From positions 1-26,265 of the forward strand of contig CAZKTO010000041.1 of the NCBI GenBank assembly GCA_964555685.1: 26,265 nucleotides of DNA, in the 5' to 3' direction. Of the stretch, positions 7,034-14,747 are shown in pieces; positions within the stretch are counted from its first letter, which is position 1; each line of letters starts with the position of its first letter. The stretch is from CAZKTO01 sp964555685 (GTDB lineage Bacteria > Chloroflexota > Dehalococcoidia > SHYB01). Made by a program: the position numbers and the translations under genes. Below the pieces are notes generated by a model. The model was not told the DNA's origin and made no database searches. It saw only the letters and a program-made list of their open reading frames with translations.

Positions 7034-8971
7034 ATGAACCCGTTCCCGCACCTCTTCTCGCTGCTGCAGGTGGGACCGATTACGGTGAAGAACCGCATCC
7101 TCGTGCCGGCGCACGGCACCTTGATGGGACTGGACGAAAAGGTCAGCGAGCAGTACATCGCCTACATCGCCGCCCGGGCCGCCGGGGGTCCCGGCCTTAT
7201 CGTGACCCAGGCCATGTCTGTCCACCCCACCTCCCGGGTGGGGCCGAAAGGCATCAACCTCTGGGACCGCGCCGGTCTCCCCGCGCTCGGGCGGCTCACG
7301 GAGCGGGTCCACAGCTTCGGGGTCCCCGTCCTCGCTCAGCTCCACCACGCCGGGAGGGAGCAGCCCGCCGCCTATACCCAGCAGGCTCCCTGGGCCCCTT
7401 CCCCGGTGCCGACCCCGCTCTACGGAGAGGTCCCGCATGAGATGTCCCGGGAAGAGATTCGCGAGATCGTCCAGGCCTACGCGTTCGCGGCCGAGACGGC
7501 GGTCCTCGGCGGCTACGACGGCGTGGAGCTGTCCGCCGGCCATGGCTATCTGATCAACCAGTTCACGTCCCCCGGGTCCAACAAGCGGACCGACGAGTAC
7601 GGTGGACCCCTGGAGAACCGGGTGCGTTTCGCGTGCGAGACGGTCCGGGCGGTCCGTGAGCGGCTCAAGGGCCACGTGGTGGGCGTGCGGGTCAACGGCG
7701 ATGAGTTCCGCCCCGAGGGCTCCGATGCCGAGGAGTGCAAGCGTATCGCTCTGCTGCTGGACGCGGAGGGCGTGGACTACATCAGCGTCAGCGCGGCCCA
7801 CATGAGCACGCCCTGGATCACCTACCCTCCCATGGGGACTCCCCTCGGGACCCTGGTACCCCTGGCGGCGGCGATCAAGAAACAGGCCAGGGCGCCGGTC
7901 TTCGTCTCTCACCGGATCAAGAAGGTGGAGCTGGCGGAGCAGATCGTCGCCCAGGGCCACGCCGATATGGTGGGGATGGCGAGGGCCCACATCGCCGACC
8001 CGGAGCTGGCCCGGAAGGCCGCCGAGGGGAGGGTGGAGGACATCCGGCCCTGCATCGGCGTGATGCAGGGCTGCGCCGACCGGGGGAGCCGGGGATTCCA
8101 TATCGCCTGCACCGTGAACCCGGCCGTCGGGCGGGAGGCCGAGTATGCCATCGTGCCGGCCCGGGAGAGGAGGACGGTCGCCGTGGTGGGCGGCGGTCCC
8201 GCGGGCCTGGAAGCGGCGCGAGTCTTGAGCCTCCGGGGCCACTACATCCACCTCTTTGAGGCGACGGGCGCCTTGGGTGGAAAGGTGCTCCTCGCGGCCT
8301 CGCTGCCCCACCGCGGGGAGTTCCTGGAGATCATCGAGTGGCTGACGGGACAGATCAGGAAGCTGGGCGTCCAGGTCCATCTCAACAGGGAGTTCACCGT
8401 CGAGACGGCGCGTCACACCGTGTTCGACGCCGTGGTCCTGGCGAGCGGCGCCGTCTGGCAACCGCCGCCCACCAGATATGGCCCGGACGTGCCCCACTGG
8501 GGGGTGGTCCAGGCCACCACCTTCGATGGCGACATGACGGGCAAGACCGTGCTGATCCTCGACCGGGAGCACCACAACAAGGCGCTCAACCTGGCCATGA
8601 AGTACTCCCTCCTGGGCGCCAGGGTACTCGTGGCCGCCGAGGGGCGCGTCGCCGCCCAGAACCTGGACCTCGTCAACCGAGGGGTGGGCCTGCGCAGGCT
8701 CGGGGAGCTAGGGGTCAAGCTCATCTCCCACGCCACGGTGCTGGTGGTCGGCAAGGACGGCACTCGCATCGACCACGAGGGCTGGGAGCTGGCGCTACCC
8801 CCGTTGGACCTCCTGGTGGTGGTCGAGAAGCCCGTGGCCGACCCCACCCTCGAGTGCGCGCTGAGGAAGGCCTTCCCCTCCCTGCCGCTGTACCCGGCCG
8901 GCGATTGCTTCGCGCCCAGGCTCTGCGTGGATGCCGTCCATGATGGCCATCGGGTAGGCCTGGCGATCTAG
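7034..8971 (+). CDS. NADH:flavin oxidoreductase / 2,4-dienoyl-CoA reductase-like, TMADH-like
   Basis: The 645-residue product is a three-domain old-yellow-enzyme fusion. An FMN TIM barrel (about 1-335) carries QLHHAGREQP and AGHGYLINQFTSPGSNKRTDEYGG. A 4Fe-4S segment (340-359) and an FAD/ADP domain with VVGGGPAGLEAA (384-395) follow. The Fe-S motif should be C-x2-C-x3-C-x11-C, but it reads C340, V343, C347, C359, so one ligand is valine. The second nucleotide-binding strand reads VLILDREHHNKA rather than GxGxxG. Trimethylamine dehydrogenase relatives also lack a normal NAD motif there. It probably reduces or demethylates a small substrate, with electrons passed between flavin centres, though the altered cluster casts doubt. 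It is third in the M24 operon, 38 bp after the previous stop. Confidence 0.85.
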   Translation: MNPFPHLFSLLQVGPITVKNRILVPAHGTLMGLDEKVSEQYIAYIAARAAGGPGLIVTQAMSVHPTSRVGPKGINLWDRAGLPALGRLTERVHSFGVPVLAQLHHAGREQPAAYTQQAPWAPSPVPTPLYGEVPHEMSREEIREIVQAYAFAAETAVLGGYDGVELSAGHGYLINQFTSPGSNKRTDEYGGPLENRVRFACETVRAVRERLKGHVVGVRVNGDEFRPEGSDAEECKRIALLLDAEGVDYISVSAAHMSTPWITYPPMGTPLGTLVPLAAAIKKQARAPVFVSHRIKKVELAEQIVAQGHADMVGMARAHIADPELARKAAEGRVEDIRPCIGVMQGCADRGSRGFHIACTVNPAVGREAEYAIVPARERRTVAVVGGGPAGLEAARVLSLRGHYIHLFEATGALGGKVLLAASLPHRGEFLEIIEWLTGQIRKLGVQVHLNREFTVETARHTVFDAVVLASGAVWQPPPTRYGPDVPHWGVVQATTFDGDMTGKTVLILDREHHNKALNLAMKYSLLGARVLVAAEGRVAAQNLDLVNRGVGLRRLGELGVKLISHATVLVVGKDGTRIDHEGWELALPPLDLLVVVEKPVADPTLECALRKAFPSLPLYPAGDCFAPRLCVDAVHDGHRVGLAI

Positions 8972-9240
8972 CAGTTGCTCATGGCGTGGCAGACGCCACG
9001 CGCGCCGATGTAAAGAGGACTCCGCCGCCAAGGAATTCCGCATTTCCACCACCCCCCGGCGAGGTCTTCCCACCCAGCCCACCCCGAACCGCCGTTCGCA
9101 AAGGTCCCGCTCCGGGAGAGTCCAGAGAGGGCTCTGCCCTCTCTGGCCGGGGCGCAGGGGTGTCCCCCGAAAGAGCCGTCCCGGGTGAGCGGGTGGGAAA
9201 GCGGCAAAAGCGGCGTCTGCTTCAAGGCCCATGCCACAAA
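8971..9240 (+). repeat. Dispersed ~270-bp repeat, copy 1
   Basis: It begins at the oxidoreductase stop (TAGCAGTTGCTCATGGCG) with a perfect hairpin GCGTGGC-AGAC-GCCACGC (8984-9001). It continues through CACCCCCCGGCGAGG, CCAGAGAGGG and GTGTCCCCCGAAAGAGCC. The same order of motifs occurs at 20801-21070. Neither strand encodes a recognisable protein. The 3' side runs into another copy of the end motif at 9250-9310. Confidence 0.7.
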
Positions 9241-9249
9241 CTATCCGCC

Positions 9250-9315
9250 TATTTTCGAGGTAGTTGCTCATGGCGTGAGGCACGCGACGCGCCCGGATGA
9301 AAAGGGCGCGTGCGC
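9250..9315 (+). repeat. Dispersed repeat end motif, copy 2
   Basis: CCTATTTTCGAGGTAGTTGCTCATGGCGTG is followed by AGGCACGC (stem GCGTG/CACGC at 9272-9284), CCCGGATGAAAAGGGCGCG. It repeats the opening words of the 8971 copy in direct orientation, so the 270-bp unit is flanked by direct repeats. Confidence 0.6.
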
Positions 9316-9325
9316 CTACTTTCGG

Positions 9326-10452
9326 CTAGCCCCGCCGCCACCGAGCACCCAGGCCCCGGTCGAGGAGGGCGGCGGCCTGGGCTACCATGTCTTCCACGAT
9401 CTTCCTCGCCGGCCTGATTTCGTGGACCATCCCCACCACCTGGCCCGCTGGCGCGCCCATGTAGTCCAGCATCTCCCGCTGCTCCACCGCCTCTCGAAGG
9501 GGCCGGAAGACCTGGGACTGGACGGGCATCGGCAGCGTGATGCCCACCTCGGCGTCCCACGCGTCGATGAGGCGGTTCTTCTGGACCCGGCAGGTCTTCC
9601 CAGTCAGCACGCGGGAGACGACGGTGTCCTCCTCCGTCAGCGCGACGCACTTCTCTTTGTACCAGCGGGCGGCGGCGGACTCCTGGGCGGCGGCGAACAC
9701 GGTGCCGCACCAGACGCCCACGGCGCCCAGGGCCAGGGCGGCCACCAGCCCACGGCCGTCGCCGATGCCTCCTGCGGCGAGGACGGGCACGGGCGAGACG
9801 GCGTCCACCACCTGCGGCACCAGCGCGAGCGTCCCGATGCGGCCGGTATGGCCCCCCGCCTCGTGGCCCTGGCAATGACCACGTCGACGCCGGCCTCCAC
9901 CACTCTCCGTGCGTTGCGCACGTTGCCCACCAGCGCCATGACACGGACGCCTCGCTGGTGGAACGCCGGGACCAGCTCTCCGGGGTTTCCCAGCCCAGAA
10001 GAGACGAATACCGGGACGCGCTCCTCGATGGTAACCTCGACCATGCCCATCAGGTTCTCGGGAGTGAGGGTCTCCGGCCGCTCCCCGGCCGGAGCGGGCT
10101 CACCGATCCCGTGTTTCGCCTTCAGCCGCTCGATCGCCGCCAGCATCTCCTGGGAGGGCCGTGGCAGGACCGATGGGTGGCGAGCGGATGCATCGGTCGT
10201 CTTTCCGTAAGCGGTGAGGGGCAGGATAACGTCCACGCCGAAGGGCTTCGTGGTCAATTGGCGGGTGTGGCGGATGGCCTCCCGCAGCTCGGCAGGCGCC
10301 ATAGAGGTGGCCCCCAGGACGCCCAGCCCGCCGGCGTTGGAGACGGTGGCCACAAGCTGCGGCAGGGCGAAGGCTCCCATGCCCGCGAGGACGATGGGGT
10401 ACTCGATGTCCAGCAGCTCGCAGAGGGGGGTCCTCAAGGAGGGCCTTCCCAT
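9326..10452 (-). pseudogene. Nitronate monooxygenase-type FMN enzyme with one frameshift
   Basis: The N-terminal reading (10452 to about 9871) gives a TIM-barrel start LCELLDIEYPIVLAGMGAFALPQLVATVSNAGGLGVLG and continues to GVDVVIA. From there the frame is lost. The downstream frame resumes with GGHTGRIGTLALVPQVVDAV, VLAAGGIGDGRGL and GVWCGTVF, ending at 9326. Adding one base at about 9870-9871 would give IAQGHEAGGHTGRIG, the nitronate monooxygenase signature. Both halves are otherwise well kept, so either a recent inactivation or a one-base sequence error is likely. AGGAGG lies 8 nt before ATG 10452. Such enzymes oxidise alkyl nitronates with O2; some relatives reduce enoyl substrates. A second, deleted remnant of this family is at 20688-20793. 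Confidence 0.8.
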
Positions 10453-10526
10453 GGCCCGCGCCTCCTCTTGCCTCGGGTACGGCGGCGGGCGTGACCCACC
10501 GGCCACGGCCCAACCCCGGACTGTTC

Positions 10527-10620
10527 GTGCCCGGTGAACTTCGGCTCGCGCTGGGGCCTAAGATAGCCCCTTCCATACCGGTCGTCGACGACCTTTTGCA
10601 ACTCCTAGACGGACACCAGG
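10527..10620 (-). pseudogene. Probable C-terminal remnant of an enoyl-CoA hydratase
   Basis: On the minus strand this reads ELQKVVDDRYGRGYLRPQ then REPKFTGH. The 23 nt at 10528-10550 are an exact reverse-complement match to 20656-20678, the last codons of the intact enoyl-CoA hydratase (YLEKREPKFTGH). A stop codon interrupts the frame just upstream. Only the tail is recognisable; the middle part does not align well. Confidence 0.4.
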
Positions 10621-10749
10621 CGTCCATCGACGACGCCGGAACAGCGGCCACCCCCCTCATAAGCAGGCTTCCCATCTCGTCAGCCTGCTGTAAGCCGTTG
10701 CGCAGCGTGGCCTCACCTCGCTGCAGCCCTCGCTGTGCCGATGGTTGCG

Positions 10750-10974
10750 TCAGGGCCTGCGCCCGGTCATCGCAATCATCTGGTCCTGCAGGCTGGCGTT
10801 GGTGGGCGCCTGGACAGGGGCGGCGAACGCGGGGCTCGGCCCCCGGGCAGCGATGCCTTTCACGATGGGTTGGATGAACTCCACCACCCTTGGATGAAGA
10901 CGGGTGTCCTGCCCCGTCGCCGTCGCCATGTCCCATGTGTGGACCGCGAGGTCCATACACGCCCGACCGAGCAT
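10750..10974 (-). pseudogene. C-terminal fragment of a TIGR03086-type (DinB-like) metal-binding protein
   Basis: The 74-residue frame MLGRACMDLAVHTWDMATATGQD... ends in PTNASLQDQMIAMTGRRP. This matches the C-terminal third of the TIGR03086/mycothiol-dependent maleylpyruvate isomerase-like family, which has a 'D-x-A-V-H-T-W-D-L-A-x-A-T-G' helix and a 'D-x-L-L-A-x-T-G-R-x-P' end. The normal N-terminal four-helix part (over 110 residues) is missing. Just beyond residue 1 the DNA becomes a serine recombinase fragment on the other strand, so the gene was cut by rearrangement. Confidence 0.65.
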
Positions 10975-10983
10975 CTGGGCAGC

Positions 10984-11219
10984 CGGGACCTCTTCGACCT
11001 GGTCCAGACCGCCTTACGCAACCATAGCGGCCGCTCGGAGACTCTCAACCCCAGACCGGAGCGCCACTATCTCCTGAAGGGCCTCATCCGCTGCGCCCAC
11101 TGTCTCATGCCTCTGTGGGCCCAGACCTACCAGCACGGCCAGCGCTACTACCGGGAACACCAGGCCTCCCGCAGCCACGCCCTCTGCCCCTCCGCCGGCG
11201 CCATACCGCCGGCGGAGGC
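10984..11219 (+). pseudogene. Large serine recombinase remnant (zinc-ribbon region)
   Basis: The frame reads LFDLVQTALRNHSGRSETLNPRP, then HYLLKGLIRCAHC, MPLWAQTYQHGQRYYREH and CPSAGAIPP. This is the recombinase zinc beta-ribbon domain of large serine integrases: first knuckle C-x2-C, second knuckle CPS...IPC. The last Cys is replaced (IPP) and the sequence ends there in a 12-bp hairpin. The catalytic resolvase domain and the C-terminal coiled coil are absent. It is a relic of an integrated element and indicates past mobile-DNA activity at this site. Confidence 0.7.
11189..11218. repeat. 12-bp perfect hairpin at the end of the recombinase remnant
   Basis: CCTCCGCCGGCG (11189-11200) is complementary to CGCCGGCGGAGG (11207-11218) with a CCATAC loop. 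It coincides with the point where similarity to the recombinase stops, so it may mark a rearrangement junction. A terminator role is possible but there is no T-tract. Confidence 0.45.
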
Positions 11220-11310
11220 CATCCGTGGGTGGGGGTGGCCACCAGACCACGTGCGAGCCGAACCCACTGCCCATTGACGGCGGCCTGATGGTGACGGAGA
11301 GCAGGCGCCG

Positions 11311-12897
11311 CTACCCCGCGGGGGCTGCCCTTGGTCGAGGGCGCTGGGCGTCCGGATCGCACAGCACGTTGAGGCACGCGGGCTTCCCGGAGGCGAAGGC
11401 CCGCTCCAGCGCCGGCCGGATATCTTGGGGCTCCGACACCAACTCCCCATATCCTCCCAAGCCCTGCGCCACCAGCTCGTAGTGGCGCAGCCCCAGGGGG
11501 ATCCAGCGGCCGCCCCAACCCCGGTTGTTCAGAATCACCACCACGATGGGAAGGTTGTGGCGGATGGCGGAATCCATTTCCAGGCCGTTGAGCCCAAAGG
11601 TGCCATCGCCGCAGAGGCACAGGACCTGCGTGTCGGGACGGGCCAGCTTGGCGGCCAGCGCGTACGGTATCCCCGGACCAAGGGTGCCCATCTGCCCCAC
11701 GCCCAGGATGTGTCCCGGCTCGTAGGCCTTGAAGGCCAGGCCGGCCCAGTAGTGGGTGTTGCCACCGTCCGTCACCAGCGTCGCGTCCCTGCCGACGAAG
11801 CGGGCGATCTCCGTCGTCAGCCTCAGCGGATGGATGGGCACGGCGTCGGAGAGGGCGAAAGCGCTCTGGGCATCGGCCACCTCGTCCAGGCGGGCTCGCA
11901 GCGAGCGGACCCAGCCCTCCGTCTTCAGCCGGGGCATCGCCTCCGCAAGCTGCCCGAGCACCACCTGGGCATCACCCACCATCCCCACCTCCACGGGACG
12001 GTTGTGGGCGATCTCCGCGGGAGCAATATCAACCTGAATGACCTGGGCTGGGAATCGCCCGTACTGGAAGGTGAAATTGAACTGGGTCCCTACCACGAGC
12101 AGGACATCCGCGAGGGGGACCGTGTCTTGGTACGCGCGGCCCAGGGAAAGCGGGTGATCATCCGGGACCGTGCCCCGGCCCGCCTGGCGCGTCACCACGG
12201 GGGTCCCGGAGCGCTCGACGAACGTTTGGAGCTCGTTCATGGCCTGGGACCACCACACTCCGCTGCCCGCCACGATGATGGGACGTTCCGCTTTGCAGAG
12301 AAGGTCCACCGCCCGGTCGATGAGCCTGGGGTCCGCGCCCACCCGGGCGTCGCTCCGGTGGGAACGGGGCAGGCGGACCTGTTCTCCGTCCACCTGCCCT
12401 CGCATCACGTCCAGCGGTATCTCCAGGTAGACAGGGCCGGGGCGGCCCGTGCAGGCCTCCCTGAAGGCATACCCGAGATATTCGGGGATGCGGTCCGTGT
12501 GAAAGACAACCCTTGCCCACTTGGAGATAGGCTTCATCATGTCGATCTGGTTCATGTCCTGGAGTTCACCCGTATCATAGCCCCGGACGCTGGCCGCCCC
12601 CCCAATACAGACCATCGGGCTGTTGGCCCGGAAGGCCGTAGCCACTCCCGTCACGGCGTTGGTGACCCCTGGCCCGGCGGTCACTGTGCAGACCCCGGGC
12701 TCGCCGGTTACCAGGGCCCACCCTTCCGCCATGTGCGCCGCCGCTGCTTCATGGCGCACGTCTATAACCCGAATGGCACGCTCCTGACACGCCTCCCAGA
12801 TGGGATTGATGTGGCCGCCGCCAAGGCTGAAGAGGTACCGGACCCCCTCTTGCTCCAGCGTGCTCGCGACCAACGTACCGCCATGGACCTGCACCAT
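11311..12897 (-). CDS. ThDP-dependent enzyme, acetolactate synthase / 2-hydroxyacyl-CoA lyase-like
   Basis: The 528-residue product has the three-domain layout of thiamine diphosphate enzymes. The N-terminal PYR domain carries the cofactor-activating glutamate E50 in VRHEAAAAHMAEG and GPGVTNAVTG. A central domain follows (about 190-340). The C-terminal PP domain has CGDGTFGLNGLEMDSAIRHN...LNN (GDG at 430-432, NN at 457-458), the metal-diphosphate site. Length is slightly under the usual 540-590. Candidates are acetolactate synthase-type decarboxylases, oxalyl-CoA decarboxylase or 2-hydroxyacyl-CoA lyase. No regulatory ilvN subunit is nearby, which disfavours biosynthetic AHAS. AGGTGAGGG precedes ATG 12897. 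It is divergent from the SDR gene. Confidence 0.85.
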   Translation of the reverse strand: MVQVHGGTLVASTLEQEGVRYLFSLGGGHINPIWEACQERAIRVIDVRHEAAAAHMAEGWALVTGEPGVCTVTAGPGVTNAVTGVATAFRANSPMVCIGGAASVRGYDTGELQDMNQIDMMKPISKWARVVFHTDRIPEYLGYAFREACTGRPGPVYLEIPLDVMRGQVDGEQVRLPRSHRSDARVGADPRLIDRAVDLLCKAERPIIVAGSGVWWSQAMNELQTFVERSGTPVVTRQAGRGTVPDDHPLSLGRAYQDTVPLADVLLVVGTQFNFTFQYGRFPAQVIQVDIAPAEIAHNRPVEVGMVGDAQVVLGQLAEAMPRLKTEGWVRSLRARLDEVADAQSAFALSDAVPIHPLRLTTEIARFVGRDATLVTDGGNTHYWAGLAFKAYEPGHILGVGQMGTLGPGIPYALAAKLARPDTQVLCLCGDGTFGLNGLEMDSAIRHNLPIVVVILNNRGWGGRWIPLGLRHYELVAQGLGGYGELVSEPQDIRPALERAFASGKPACLNVLCDPDAQRPRPRAAPAG

Positions 12898-13005
12898 CCC
12901 TCACCTGCCTTCCTGGGAGCTCACCAGCGGAGACGCCCGCCAGGGCTGTCCGGCCCCAGGGGAGCCAGCGCTGGCCGACCCGCCTCCCGCCGTAGCGTTG
13001 AACGA

Positions 13006-13011
13006 TAGAAT
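13006..13011 (+). promoter_or_regulatory. Possible -10 element for the SDR gene
   Basis: TAGAAT matches TATAAT at five of six positions and lies 38 bp before ATG 13049 in the divergent intergenic region. No convincing -35 is found 16-18 bp upstream, so the call rests on the hexamer alone. Confidence 0.25.
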
Positions 13012-13048
13012 ACCCGATACTACCCGGGCCCACTTTCGGGAGGTCGTG

Positions 13049-13813
13049 ATGCGCTTCGCAGGCAAGGTGGCTCTCATAACCGGCGGGGGCAGCGGCATCG
13101 GCCAGGGCATCGCCCACCGGCTTGCCGAGGAAGGGGCCGATATCGCCGTGGTGGACATTGAGGAAGCCCAGGCCCGGGAAACGGTGCATCGAATCCAGCG
13201 CCTCGGTCGCCGCGCGCTGGCCCTCGCGGCCGATGTCTCGGTCAACAGGGACGTGGAGCGAATCCTGCGGCAGACCCTTGAGGCCATGGCCGGCCTGGAT
13301 GTGCTGGTCAATAATGCCGGCACCGTGACGGCCCGTGGCACCGTGCTGGAACTGGCGGAGGAAGACTGGGACCGGGTCATGGCGGTCAACGTCAAGTCCT
13401 ACTTTCTCTGCTCCCAGGCGGCGGCCCGTTACTGGGTGGCCTCCCGGCGGCCCGGTGCCATCATCAACATCTCTTCCCTGGCCGCCGAGCGCTGTGGCCC
13501 CTCGGCGATGCACTACGCCGTGTCCAAGGCGGCGGTCAAGATGCTCACCCAGGCCAGCGCCCGTCAGCTCGGCCAGTACGGCATCCGGGTCAACGCTATC
13601 GGCCCAGGCTGGATACGGACCGGTCTCACCAGGCGCCTGTTCGAGGACGACGCCTGGGTCCACCGCACGACCACGTCGACGCCCCTGGGCCACCTGGGCG
13701 AGCCCGCCGACGTGGCCAGCGTGGCCGCCTTTCTCGCCTCCGAGGACGCCGCCTACATGACGGGGGCCTCGCTCTACGTGGATGGCGGCCGGATGTGGGT
13801 CTCTGGCGAGTGA
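13049..13813 (+). CDS. SDR-family NAD(P)-dependent oxidoreductase
   Basis: The 254-residue product is a classical short-chain dehydrogenase/reductase. It has the cofactor loop TGGGSGIG (11-18), an acidic residue after beta-2 (VVDI, D36) favouring NAD(H), NNAG (88-91), N114, the catalytic serine in INISSLAAE (about 142-143), and Y156/K160 in YAVSK. GWIRTG and the end motif TGASLYVDGG complete the fold. Length is typical of FabG-like members. GGGAGG 5 nt before ATG 13049 sets the start; longer upstream readings overlap the divergent ThDP gene and lack a ribosome site. It likely oxidises or reduces a hydroxyacyl or similar alcohol, perhaps with the neighbouring ThDP enzyme. The substrate is unknown. 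Confidence 0.9.
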   Translation: MRFAGKVALITGGGSGIGQGIAHRLAEEGADIAVVDIEEAQARETVHRIQRLGRRALALAADVSVNRDVERILRQTLEAMAGLDVLVNNAGTVTARGTVLELAEEDWDRVMAVNVKSYFLCSQAAARYWVASRRPGAIINISSLAAERCGPSAMHYAVSKAAVKMLTQASARQLGQYGIRVNAIGPGWIRTGLTRRLFEDDAWVHRTTTSTPLGHLGEPADVASVAAFLASEDAAYMTGASLYVDGGRMWVSGE

Positions 13814-14609
13814 GAGCGGAGAGCGCAACGCTCCCCACCTGGAGTCCTCCTCTCATCGCCGGCGCCCCCCGCGCGAATCTGCCCAGGCCCCCGGGCGCCT
13901 GTCCTGGGCCCCGCTCCGGCTCTACACCCGCCTGGGGTCTAACCTGCGCCCCGCCGAGACACAGGGTGGCGTCAGCATAGCATGACCTGTCGACGGGACA
14001 GCATGGTCACGCAGGACGCGCTTCAAAAGGGAGGCGGTGATGCACAACATGCGACACGGCCTCATCCCGCCGGCCCAGAGCGCCGCGCCGGGCCATCCCG
14101 CCGCGGACCCGCTACCTCGCCGCTAGCGCCCGGGACCCGGCCCGGTCCCGGCGGCGCCCCTTCGACCCCAGGCGGACGGCGACGCTGCGTCAGGCCAGCC
14201 CGGCGAACCCACTTCCCATCGAGCCGGGCATCGGCCTGCACCCCGGCCAGGTCGATGTGGGTCCTGGCGCCCGCCGACGTGAGGAAGCGCTGGTGACCTG
14301 GACTCGCGAATAGTGCAGGTGCATCACGTCGTATGAGGCACACGCATCGTGCGGGCTGGGCCTCCTCATCTTATGCTTTGCCCCACGAGTTCTCAGGGGC
14401 TTTGCAGTCCCGGGCAGCCTTCCTTGACGCCGCGACGCGGGTCTTGTTTGTGGGTGGGCTCCAGGCACCGCCTGGAGGGCGGGTGTGGGCCAGCGGCCGC
14501 AGAAGACGGAGTAGGCAGCTCCGGCGGACGGCGGTCTCGGGCCAGGTCCTCCGGCTAGGGCGAGCCGGCGGAGCGTCCCCACCCACGGATTGATTTCGCA
14601 GAGGGCGGC
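13814..14609. other. Mostly non-coding, decayed region
   Basis: No reading frame here has a start, ribosome site and recognisable family together. The only interpretable piece is the transposase-like fragment at 14188-14295. Short palindromes such as CCAGGC..GCCTGG near 14460-14476 occur but none is striking. It probably represents remains of an old insertion between the SDR gene and the CoA-transferase operon. Confidence 0.45.
14188..14295 (-). pseudogene. IS1634-like transposase fragment
   Basis: On the minus strand the frame gives HQRFLTSAGARTHIDLAGV followed by QADARLDGKWVRRAGLT. IS1634-type DDE transposases have a 'G-x-x-R-(Y/F)-L ... I-D-x-x-x-V-x-A-(E/D)-A-R-x-D-G-K-(W/Y)-V-L-R-T' segment. 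Only about 36 codons are recognisable. The DDE residues lie outside, and flanking sequence cannot be aligned by eye. It is a relic if correct. Confidence 0.4.
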
Positions 14610-14747
14610 ATGGCCGTGACCGACGCCCAGCCGAGGCGGGGAGGTGGCTGGCCGCGGCGGGACTGGCTGCGAGTGGTGCAGCATCCCCTCCGGGCGCACG
14701 CGGGCGCCAAGTCCGCCGGGCACGGAGCTGCTGGAGGCACTACTTGA
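14610..14747 (+). CDS. Possible small leader ORF overlapping the CoA-transferase start
   Basis: ATG 14610, preceded by GAGGGCGGC, opens a 45-codon basic frame (MAVTDAQPRRGGGWPRRDW...). Its TGA (14745-14747) overlaps the TTG start of the downstream CoA transferase as TTGA. The peptide has no recognised family. The overlap would allow translational coupling, useful for a weak TTG start, but random frames are common in this GC-rich DNA. Confidence 0.25.
   Translation: MAVTDAQPRRGGGWPRRDWLRVVQHPLRAHAGAKSAGHGAAGGTT

Noticed and set aside
6629..8575. 648-codon open frame on the - strand opposite the oxidoreductase at 7034
   Set aside because: It is antisense to a three-domain flavoprotein and runs into the M24 gene; no recognisable protein.
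8968..9300. Open frames on both strands of the dispersed repeat, partly conserved in the 20801 copy
   Set aside because: The similarity follows from the DNA repeat itself. No RBS, domain or sign of codon-level constraint was seen, so it is kept as a repeat only.
8971..9310. CRISPR-like or attC-like array
   Set aside because: Only a few irregularly spaced copies, spacers are shared between copies, no cas genes, and no attC core pair (RYYYAAC/GTTRRRY) in the right arrangement.
11425..13008. 527-codon open frame on the + strand opposite the ThDP enzyme
   Set aside because: The minus strand encodes an intact ThDP enzyme with the Glu and GDG-NN motifs, so this is a GC-rich mirror frame.
12998..13021. 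TTGAAC ... GATACT as a promoter pair for the SDR gene
   Set aside because: The spacing is only 12 bp, too short for sigma-70; only the TAGAAT hexamer was kept, at low confidence.
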